Shown: in pieces, positions 55,842-64,000 of the stretch
Position numbering within the stretch: position 1 is the stretch's first letter
How the letters are laid out: each line of letters opens with the position of its first letter
Origin: an uncultured Mesonia sp.
Lineage (GTDB): Bacteria > Bacteroidota > Bacteroidia > Flavobacteriales > Flavobacteriaceae
NCBI GenBank assembly: GCA_947499595.1
Contig: CANMOY010000004.1
Location: forward strand, 124,001-188,000
DNA length: 64,000 bases
Direction: 5' to 3'
The notes under the pieces: model-generated
The model's input: the letters and a program-made list of their open reading frames with translations, nothing else
The model's database searches: none
Told to the model about the DNA's origin: nothing
Made by a program: the position numbers and the translations under genes

Positions 55842-56549
55842 TTATTTTTTTGTGTTCTTAAAAAGAGGTAAGGGGTGCTGAGTTTCTTTGTAACTTCCGT
55901 CATCCTGGCGATCAAGCCAAATGCCATCTTTCTTCCCATGCTTATAATTTCCTTTTGAGATAAGCTCGCCAGCGGCATCGTAAATTCTTGTTTTACCGTG
56001 TAATTTACCGTCTTTATAAGTGTAATGTTGAAGCAATTGTTTATTGGCACCAAAGATTTTAAGCTCACCGTTTAATTTACCATATTTATATTCTTCTATT
56101 TGAGCCAATTCTCCCGTATTAAAATAGGTTTTCTTTAGCCCGTGAAGCTGATTGTTTTTATAATGTTCTTCGAGCATAAGTTGATCGGAATTTTTATGGT
56201 AGTATAACCAAGTACCTTCTCTTTTCTGACCAATCATCCCCCCTTTACTTACTGTATTTCCATATTGGTTGAAATATTCAACAAGTATAGTATCGGTATG
56301 TGCTTGAAAAATTTTGGTAGCTACCGGTTGTTGCCCACTTTTGGGTTTGTAAAATTTAAATACACCAACTTCTTTACCATGTTCAAATTGGCCTTCATAT
56401 CTGATTTGATCTGATTTTTCATATTTTTTTATCCAACGACCGTGGCGCTTTCCGTCTTGATCAAATTGATTGATTTTCTCTTGGGCAAAGCTTGAATCCA
56501 CAAAGGATAAAAAAACCAATATATAGAATGGAATAATACTTAAATTCAT
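55842..56549 (-). CDS. YwqK-family MORN-like repeat protein, exported
   Basis: A 235-residue protein with a signal peptide (MNLSIIPFYILVFLSFVDSSFAQ) and about nine repeats of a MORN-like motif of the form YxxGKxxGxxxxY, such as YKNNQLHGLKKTYFNTGEL and YKDGKLHGKTRIYDAAGEL. It belongs to the family often named YwqK antitoxin. The export signal and lack of a toxin gene next to it argue against a real antitoxin role in this case. More likely it is an envelope repeat protein. Confidence 0.78.
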   Translation of the reverse strand: MNLSIIPFYILVFLSFVDSSFAQEKINQFDQDGKRHGRWIKKYEKSDQIRYEGQFEHGKEVGVFKFYKPKSGQQPVATKIFQAHTDTILVEYFNQYGNTVSKGGMIGQKREGTWLYYHKNSDQLMLEEHYKNNQLHGLKKTYFNTGELAQIEEYKYGKLNGELKIFGANKQLLQHYTYKDGKLHGKTRIYDAAGELISKGNYKHGKKDGIWLDRQDDGSYKETQHPLPLFKNTKK

Positions 56550-56592
56550 ACGTTTTCTTTTTTGTATCTTGCTTTTTAAAAAAAAATTATAA

Positions 56593-57981
56593 ATGAATCG
56601 ATTTAGTTTCTACTTTAAGTTTGCAAAAGTACTGCCAATTTTTCTATTAAGCTTATTTTTTTTGGCTTGTGATGAAGATGATAATGATAATGTAATTGAC
56701 GGTACCAACTCAATAATTAATTACTTGAGCAAAAATCAAGAATTTTTCCAGTTAACTGAATTAATTTTTAAAGCAGATTACCAAGGTAAGTTGGATGGAA
56801 ACTCAGGCAACTATACCTTTTTGGCTCCAACAAATCAAGCTATAAGTGAATTTTTGACCAAAAACGGAATGAACGATTTATCGGCGCTTACGCAACAAGA
56901 CGCGCAGGAAATAATTGATTATCATTTATTATTAGAGCAGGTAGATACGAGTCAAGCTACTACTGGATTTTTAACCACGGCCGCACAATTGGAATTGAAC
57001 GATAGTGTCAGTTATCCATTAAATTTACATCTTAAAAAAGATATAGCTATAACCTTTAATGCAAGCGCTAAATTGCTAGAAGCAAATATTGAAGTAGACA
57101 ACGGTACACTTCACGTTTTAGACGAAGTTTTAACTATTCCAAGCCTGGCTGATCTTTTAAGTTTTGATGAGCAAAGCAGTGGCTTTTATACTTTTTGGGA
57201 TGATTTAGGTTTATTACCACTTTTAGAGCAAGAAGGGGTACAGAGTTTATTTGCGCCAGAAACCGACAAACTTGCTGCATTTCTACAAAATCAAAATTTA
57301 AATGCACAAGAAAAAGAACAATTTGCCAAGAATCATCTCTATCAGGGATTTTTACATACTGACGCCATAACATTGGGATATAGGTATAGCGAAGCCAATC
57401 GAGACAATACTAAAATCAGTAATTTTTTTAATACCAACACCGGAATACTTATTAATAATAAAGCCAGTGTAAGCACGCAAAATATTGTAGGAAAAAATGG
57501 TGTAATGCACATCTGCTCAGATATTTTAGCCTTACCAAGTCTTTGGAGCTTAATTGAGTCTAATCCAAATCTAGCTACCTTTGTACAAGGTGCAACTAGA
57601 ACCGATTCCGCTTTAAGCGATTATGAATCGTTATTATCTGATACAAATAATACTAACTTTACCTGTTTTATACCTAATAATACGGCATTTGATACTTTTT
57701 TTAGTAACCAAGATGCAACGGGTATGCTAAATATAGATAATATTGACGCGAGCACTTTAGAAACCCTTTTAATGACCCACTTATTTGAGAACACGGCATT
57801 AAAAATTGAAGAATTACCCAGTTCGATTGCAAACAATCAAGGAGTAATCACTATCAATAAGTCTATCTCAACTTGCAAGCTAACAGATGAAAATGGAGTG
57901 GAAGCCGCTGTTATTGAGCAAGATATAAATGGTGAAAATGGGTTAGTTCATACAATTGATAGTGTTTTATTAAATAATTAA
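56593..57981 (+). CDS. FAS1 (fasciclin) domain lipoprotein
   Basis: A 462-residue lipoprotein with lipobox FFLAC (Cys25) followed by an acidic DEDDNDN run. Three FAS1 domains are recognisable from blocks such as NYTFLAPTNQAISEFL, NGTLHVLDEVL, NGVMHICSDIL and FTCFIPNNTAFDTFF, ending in NGLVHTIDSVL. FAS1 domains mediate adhesion. The acidic run after the lipid cysteine resembles the export signal that moves lipoproteins to the cell surface in this phylum. A second FAS1 lipoprotein gene follows after 91 bases. Confidence 0.87.
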   Translation: MNRFSFYFKFAKVLPIFLLSLFFLACDEDDNDNVIDGTNSIINYLSKNQEFFQLTELIFKADYQGKLDGNSGNYTFLAPTNQAISEFLTKNGMNDLSALTQQDAQEIIDYHLLLEQVDTSQATTGFLTTAAQLELNDSVSYPLNLHLKKDIAITFNASAKLLEANIEVDNGTLHVLDEVLTIPSLADLLSFDEQSSGFYTFWDDLGLLPLLEQEGVQSLFAPETDKLAAFLQNQNLNAQEKEQFAKNHLYQGFLHTDAITLGYRYSEANRDNTKISNFFNTNTGILINNKASVSTQNIVGKNGVMHICSDILALPSLWSLIESNPNLATFVQGATRTDSALSDYESLLSDTNNTNFTCFIPNNTAFDTFFSNQDATGMLNIDNIDASTLETLLMTHLFENTALKIEELPSSIANNQGVITINKSISTCKLTDENGVEAAVIEQDINGENGLVHTIDSVLLNN

Positions 57982-58072
57982 CTTTGTTTAATGTTTATTA
58001 ACAAAAGTTAAACACAATTCTTTTTAAAATACTTTAAATTTGAATTATCAATCAATTTAAATCAAAAATGTT

Positions 58073-59479
58073 ATGAAAAGAATCAGTTTACTCCCCATTT
58101 TAATGTTGGCGCTTAGTTTCTCCTTTTACTCGTGTAGTGACGATGATGATGGCTCAGGAAATTTACCGCCTGTAATGAATAATACTATTGCCGATGTGGT
58201 GATAGCCAATGAAAATTATTCGGTACTTGAAGCCGCTTTGATTAAAACAGATCTAGTAAGTATCTTTCAAGGTAGCTCAGAATATACCGTATTTGCCCCC
58301 AACAATCAAGCTTTCCAAGACTTTTTAAGTGATAATGGTTTTGCAAGTTTAGATGAGGTTCCTACAGATGTGCTAACCCAAGTGTTACTATATCATGTTG
58401 TACCAGGAAATTTGCAAGCCGCAGATTTACAAACGCAATATTATTCAACTTTAAGTTTAGAAGAAGATTCTCAAGCCTATTTAAGTTTGTATGCCGATAC
58501 AAGTAGCGGTGTAGAATTAAATGGAGCTACTGCCGTAATTACCCCTAATATTGAAGCCGATAACGGTGTAATTCATGGGATAGAAACCGTATTATCTTTA
58601 CCTACGGTTGCTGATTTAGCGATTTATAATGATAACTTTAATACGTTGGTTACTGCTTTAGGAAATGGAGGTAACACAACCGACTTTCTTGGACTAGCTT
58701 CAGACCCATCTGCAGATATCACGGTATTTGCACCTACTAATGATGCTTTTGATACCTTTTTAAATGATTTAGGGGTAACACTTCCCGATGTTAGCGGCCC
58801 TGTGCTAGATAACCTTTTAAGAAATCATGTCGTAGCAAGTTCGGTTGCCTCAACACAACTTTCAACTATGTATGTAAATACAGAAGCTACTTTTGATGCT
58901 ACTTCTAATAAGTTAAGTATGTATATCAACACCGAAAACGGAGTTACCTTAAACGGACAGTCAAATGTTATAGTTGCTGACGTAGTCGGAGTAAATGGAA
59001 TTATTCATGCGGTTGATGCAGTAGTCGTATTACCAACTATAGTTACTTTTGCGACTGCAGATAGTACTTTTGAGACTTTAGTATCAGCTTTGACAAGAGA
59101 AACTAGTTTTACTTACGTGGATTTGTTAAATACTGAAAACGGAACGAGTCCTGCTCCTTTCACTGTTTTTGCACCTACAAACGATGCCTTTGCTGATTTA
59201 TTAACCGAATTAGGAGCTAGTAGTCTAGCCGATATAGATGCAGCTACGCTTGAGGCTACCTTAAATATGCACGTTATCACTGGGGCCAATGTAACCGCTT
59301 CAGACTTAACTTCAGGAGCAGTCACTACAGCTGGAGGTGAGATGATTACAATCGATGCAAGTAATGCCACGATAACCGATCCTAATAGCCGTGTAAGTAA
59401 TATTATTGTGACCGATGTTCAAGCGAGTAATGGAGTGATTCACGCTATTGATAAAGTAATCTTACCTGCTTTACCATAA
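58073..59479 (+). CDS. FAS1 (fasciclin) domain lipoprotein, second of a tandem pair
   Basis: A 468-residue lipoprotein with lipobox FYSC (Cys21) and an SDDDDGSGN run right after it. Three FAS1 domains are seen, with blocks YTVFAPNNQAFQDFL, ITVFAPTNDAFDTFL, FTVFAPTNDAFADLL and the ends NGVIHGIETVL, NGIIHAVDAVV, NGVIHAIDKVI. The domains resemble each other and those of the upstream gene, so the pair probably arose by duplication and then diverged. The acidic run fits a surface-exposed lipoprotein. Confidence 0.89.
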   Translation: MKRISLLPILMLALSFSFYSCSDDDDGSGNLPPVMNNTIADVVIANENYSVLEAALIKTDLVSIFQGSSEYTVFAPNNQAFQDFLSDNGFASLDEVPTDVLTQVLLYHVVPGNLQAADLQTQYYSTLSLEEDSQAYLSLYADTSSGVELNGATAVITPNIEADNGVIHGIETVLSLPTVADLAIYNDNFNTLVTALGNGGNTTDFLGLASDPSADITVFAPTNDAFDTFLNDLGVTLPDVSGPVLDNLLRNHVVASSVASTQLSTMYVNTEATFDATSNKLSMYINTENGVTLNGQSNVIVADVVGVNGIIHAVDAVVVLPTIVTFATADSTFETLVSALTRETSFTYVDLLNTENGTSPAPFTVFAPTNDAFADLLTELGASSLADIDAATLEATLNMHVITGANVTASDLTSGAVTTAGGEMITIDASNATITDPNSRVSNIIVTDVQASNGVIHAIDKVILPALP

Positions 59480-59503
59480 GTATACAGAAGATTGTAAAGT
59501 TAA

Positions 59504-59530
59504 GAGGAGGCCCACTGGGTCTCCTTTTTT
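59504..59530 (+). terminator. Terminator of the second FAS1 gene
   Basis: GGAGGCCC (59506-59513) pairs with GGGTCTCC (59517-59524, one G-T pair), followed by TTTTTT. Confidence 0.78.
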
Positions 59531-59573
59531 GTTTTATTGATAAAATATAAAGTCATATTGTCAATAATATTTG

Positions 59574-59581
59574 TATTTTTG
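59574..59581 (+). promoter_or_regulatory. -7 promoter box of pyrG
   Basis: TATTTTTG fits TAnnTTTG, 33 bases before the ATG. No clear -33 element at good spacing. Confidence 0.5.
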
Positions 59582-59593
59582 CGCCCCGTATAG

Positions 59594-61231
<1,638 letters not shown>

Positions 61232-61278
61232 AAAATATAGATGCTGTTCAAAGTTTGAACAAGATTTAAATGTAATGT

Positions 61279-63126
61279 ATGGAAAATAAAAAATTTGATT
61301 TAAACTCACTTATCGGTTTTTTTCTAATAGGAGGTATCTTGCTATGGATGCTTTATTACAATAGTGATGAGCAAACTACTATTACCACAGAAGGCACCCC
61401 AGAAGTAACGGAGCAAACCCAGAACGAAAATCAAAAATCAGAAGCTGTTGAAGAAATTGTACCAAAAAGCCAAGATTCATTAGCTATCGCACAAGCTAAA
61501 GAAAAATTAGGTGCTTTTGGTTATGCCGCGGCTCAGGCAAAAGAGGGAACTACCACCATAGAGAATGATGTTTTAAAATTAATCATAAGTAACAAAGGTG
61601 GACAAATTGTATCAGCTAAACTGAAAAATTTTAAAACCTATGATTCTATTCCAGTACACTTAATCAAAGATGGTAATAGCGCTTTTAACCTTTCATTTAC
61701 CACACAAGACAATCGCAACATCAATACTAAAGATATGTTTTTTGAGCCTCAAAAAAGCCAAAATGATGCACAAGCATCTTTTAGGTTAAAGGTGTCAGAA
61801 AATCAATACTTAGAGTATTACTATGCTTTGAAACCAGGAGAGTATATGTTAGATTTTGCTATTCGCTCACAAGGTTTAAATCAGGTAGTTCAAAATAAAG
61901 ATATTGCACTAGATTGGTCTTTAACCGCTTACCGACGTGCGAAGAGTATTTCATATGAAAACAGGTATACTGAGATTTTATGGGAGTTTGAAGACGGTAA
62001 TACAGATTATGCCGGGCAAGGGAAAGATGAGCAAGAAGAGGATAAACAAATTTCATGGGTAGCTTTTAAACAGCATTTCTTTTCTTCTATCTTACTTACT
62101 GATGACCCTTTTCAAAAAGGGACTTTTATTTCAAAAAATTTAGTAGAAGATGAAGAAATAGATACCGTGTACACCAAAGCATTTCAAGCTAAATTTCCTA
62201 TTGCGTTAAAAGGGGGAGAATTTAATGAGACCATGAATATGTATCTCGGTCCTACCGATTACAAAATACTTGACAAGTATCAGCGTAATTTAGATGAAAT
62301 TGTTCCTTTAGGTTGGGGGATTTTCGGATGGATTAACAAGTATTTTATTATACGTTTTTTTAATCTCCTTAGCGGATTTTTACCGGCAGGTATTGCCATT
62401 ATAGTATTAACCATAGCGATTAAGATATTATTGTCACCAGTACAATATAAGCAATATGTTTCTCAAGCAAAGATGAAGGTGCTGCGACCCGAAATCAACG
62501 AAATTAATGAGAAGTATAAAGACAACGCTATGAAAAAGCAACAGGAAACAATGAAGTTGTATAATAAAGCGGGGGCTAGCCCAATGAGCGGTTGTATTCC
62601 TGGTTTGTTACAAATTCCTGTATTTTATGCTTTATTTAATTTCTTTCCGAGTGCGTTTAGTATTCGTCAAGAAAGTTTCCTTTGGGCAGATGACCTTTCG
62701 AGCTATGATGTTATAGCCGAATTGCCTTTCCATATTCCATTTTATGGAGACCACATTAGCTTATTTCCTATACTTGCATCTATAGCCATCTTCATTTACA
62801 TGATGATGACAACTGGGCAGACTATGCAAGCTTCTCAACCAGGAATGCCGAATATGAAGTTTATAATGTATATCTCTCCTTTGTTTATGTTGTTTTTCTT
62901 TAACAACTACGCAAGTGGGCTATCATTGTATTATTTAACCTCAAACTTAATTACAATAGGAATTATGCTTGTAATTAAAAATTTCATAATCGACGAAGAT
63001 AAAATTCACGCTAAAATTCAAGAAAACAAAAAGAAGCCAGCCAAAAAGAAAGGTAAATTTGCGAGGAAAATGCAAGAGATGATGGAGGAAGCTGAGCGTC
63101 AACAGCAGCAGGCCAAGAAAAAATAA
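61279..63126 (+). CDS. yidC: Membrane protein insertase YidC
   Basis: A 615-residue inner-membrane insertase. The N-terminal helix (LIGFFLIGGILLWML) leads into a large periplasmic domain (about residues 75-350). The core helices follow, with VQYKQYVSQAKMKVLRPEINEIN and GASPMSGCIPGLLQIPVFYALFN. The C-terminal tail is rich in Lys and Gln, as is common for ribosome-binding tails. The long periplasmic part is normal for Gram-negative YidC. Confidence 0.95.
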   Translation: MENKKFDLNSLIGFFLIGGILLWMLYYNSDEQTTITTEGTPEVTEQTQNENQKSEAVEEIVPKSQDSLAIAQAKEKLGAFGYAAAQAKEGTTTIENDVLKLIISNKGGQIVSAKLKNFKTYDSIPVHLIKDGNSAFNLSFTTQDNRNINTKDMFFEPQKSQNDAQASFRLKVSENQYLEYYYALKPGEYMLDFAIRSQGLNQVVQNKDIALDWSLTAYRRAKSISYENRYTEILWEFEDGNTDYAGQGKDEQEEDKQISWVAFKQHFFSSILLTDDPFQKGTFISKNLVEDEEIDTVYTKAFQAKFPIALKGGEFNETMNMYLGPTDYKILDKYQRNLDEIVPLGWGIFGWINKYFIIRFFNLLSGFLPAGIAIIVLTIAIKILLSPVQYKQYVSQAKMKVLRPEINEINEKYKDNAMKKQQETMKLYNKAGASPMSGCIPGLLQIPVFYALFNFFPSAFSIRQESFLWADDLSSYDVIAELPFHIPFYGDHISLFPILASIAIFIYMMMTTGQTMQASQPGMPNMKFIMYISPLFMLFFFNNYASGLSLYYLTSNLITIGIMLVIKNFIIDEDKIHAKIQENKKKPAKKKGKFARKMQEMMEEAERQQQQAKKK

Positions 63127-63136
63127 TTAAACTAAA

Positions 63137-63168
63137 AAAAGACTCGGGAAACCGAGTCTTTTTTTTAT
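63137..63168. terminator. Two-way terminator between yidC and the DUF3820 gene
   Basis: GACTCGG (63141-63147) pairs with CCGAGTC (63152-63158) around a GAAA tetraloop, with an A-run before and T-run after, so it serves both directions. Confidence 0.88.
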
Positions 63169-63404
63169 CTATAAGGATTAGGATAGCGGGTTCTTAAGTT
63201 TTTCAATAAATGTTCTAATCCGTTAATTTTTATCTCATAAACGGCTTGCATTTGTTGGCCTAATTTGCTTTTGGGAAATCCCTTCTGTGCGAACCAAACG
63301 AAATAAGGTTCAGGGATATCAGACAAAAAGAAACCTTTGTATTTTCCAAAATGCATTTTAGCGTAGGCTAGAAAAAGCAATTCTTTTGTGTTGAACTCAT
63401 TCAT
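63165..63404 (-). CDS. DUF3820 protein
   Basis: A 79-residue protein with KMHFGKYKGFFLSDIPEPYFVWFAQKGFP, which matches DUF3820. Its function is unknown. A related short module ends the DnaQ-like exonuclease at 39988 (FGKHKGKKVEEVF...YYGWI), which may point to a nucleic-acid role. It converges with yidC. Confidence 0.83.
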   Translation of the reverse strand: MNEFNTKELLFLAYAKMHFGKYKGFFLSDIPEPYFVWFAQKGFPKSKLGQQMQAVYEIKINGLEHLLKNLRTRYPNPYR

Positions 63405-63493
63405 AAATCAAAAGTACAAGAAAGCAAAATTAAGCAGTTAAGAATATTATTTTTCTTTGTAAAAAAATATTTCTACATGCTGTTTGTTTTTGT

Positions 63494-63501
63494 TATTTTT
63501 G
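63494..63501 (+). promoter_or_regulatory. -7 promoter box of sucC
   Basis: TATTTTTG fits TAnnTTTG, 35 bases before the ATG at 63537. Confidence 0.5.
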
Positions 63502-63536
63502 CTAAACAAAATTCGAACGATAAGAAAAACCTGATT

Positions 63537-64000
63537 ATGAATTTACACGAATATCAAGGAAAAGAAATACTAAATAGTTTTGGTGTGCGCATACAGCGTG
63601 GGATAGTAGCTAATACACCTCAAGAGGCTGTTGACGCAGCTAAGAAGCTAACCGAAGAAACAGGAACAGGATGGCACGTCATTAAGGCTCAAGTACACGC
63701 AGGTGGTCGTGGAAAAGGAGGTGGAGTTAAATTAGCTAAAAACCTTCAAGAAGTTGAAAATATTGCTGATGAAATTTTAGGAATGCACTTGGTTACTCCG
63801 CAAACCTCTGCAGAAGGTAAATTGGTAAATCAGGTATTAATTGCAGAAGACGTTTACTATCCAGGGGATAATGAACCAGATGAGTTTTATATGTCTGTGT
63901 TGCTAAACCGTGCTAACGGCAGAAACATGATTATGTATTCTACAGAGGGAGGTATGGATATTGAAACTGTAGCAGAAGAAACTCCGCACCTAATTTTTAC
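63537..64000 (+). CDS. sucC: Succinyl-CoA synthetase beta subunit, 5' part
   Basis: The first 154 codons of the ADP/GDP-forming succinyl-CoA ligase beta subunit of the citric acid cycle; the gene runs off the window. It begins MNLHEYQGKEILNSFGV and has VIKAQVHAGGRGKGGGVKLA, the ATP-grasp start, and EDVYYPGDNEPDEFYMSVLLNR-like segments. The wild-type-looking ATG at 63537 is preceded by a TAnnTTTG box. Confidence 0.93.
   Translation, partial: MNLHEYQGKEILNSFGVRIQRGIVANTPQEAVDAAKKLTEETGTGWHVIKAQVHAGGRGKGGGVKLAKNLQEVENIADEILGMHLVTPQTSAEGKLVNQVLIAEDVYYPGDNEPDEFYMSVLLNRANGRNMIMYSTEGGMDIETVAEETPHLIF

Noticed and set aside
55842..56549. YwqK-like protein as the antitoxin of a toxin-antitoxin pair
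   Set aside because: It has a signal peptide and only MORN-like repeats, and neither neighbour looks like a toxin.

Overview
This window is a chromosomal segment of a member of the Bacteroidetes, most probably the family Flavobacteriaceae. The evidence is the AT-rich sequence, few Shine-Dalgarno sites, repeated TAnnTTTG promoter boxes, menaquinone genes, a bacillithiol synthase (bshC), a split transketolase, DUF4295 beside rpmB-rpmG, lipoproteins with an acidic run after the lipid cysteine, and a CAL67264-type small membrane protein. Most of the window is conserved core genome. I saw no rRNA, tRNA, CRISPR array, insertion sequence or prophage.

Layout. 1-4449: end of a menaquinone operon (menA partial, UPF0173 hydrolase, menC, CPBP protease-like protein, menE). 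4465-7849: an M1 aminopeptidase and an acyl-CoA carboxylase beta subunit on the minus strand. 8017-8941: small membrane protein and a DUF4377/META lipoprotein. 9123-12712: the accessory island (below). 13007-23088: thioredoxin, ettA, beta-barrel protein, two-subunit transketolase, tgt, LptF/LptG permease, accA, dnaB. 23123-25335: an exported protein often called asparagine synthetase B and an OmpA-family protein. 25455-30679: rplT, rpmI, infC, thrS and htpG on the minus strand, divergent from a TetR regulator and an ABC1 kinase. 33054-36595: small membrane protein, fabH, CoA-binding protein, Na+/solute symporter. 36723-42977: recR, glycosyltransferase, 2-oxoacid dehydrogenase E2, exonuclease, FAH-family protein, HPt, cinA. 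43059-46432: rpmB, rpmG, DUF4295, ftsY, membrane protein, rimO. 46647-56549: bshC, PLP decarboxylase, guaA, LysM/binding-protein fusion, OsmC, then nitronate monooxygenase-like, mnmA and a YwqK-like protein on the minus strand. 56593-64000: two FAS1 lipoproteins, pyrG, yidC, DUF3820 protein and the start of sucC.

The most unusual part is 9123-12712. A decayed gene encodes a protein ending in a metalloprotease-like domain with an HEYIH (HExxH) motif. It has an in-frame stop at 9581 and a (CA)6 tract where the frame shifts next to its start. Downstream, its C-terminal tail recurs three more times as truncated remnants (about 11101-11310, 11743-11781, 12169-12297). Each tail is followed or overlapped by a small gene with a signal peptide (10399, 11285, 11756 frameshifted, 12284); two of these are clearly paralogous. 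This is the layout expected of a toxin C-terminus/immunity cassette array, here partly degraded. The toxin/immunity role is inference.

Other points of interest: infC appears to start at a non-standard ATA codon; Tgt lacks the usual zinc-binding cysteines; a branched palindromic element precedes ettA; and a palindrome lies between htpG and the TetR gene. Many genes end at clear hairpin terminators, several of them shared by convergent genes.
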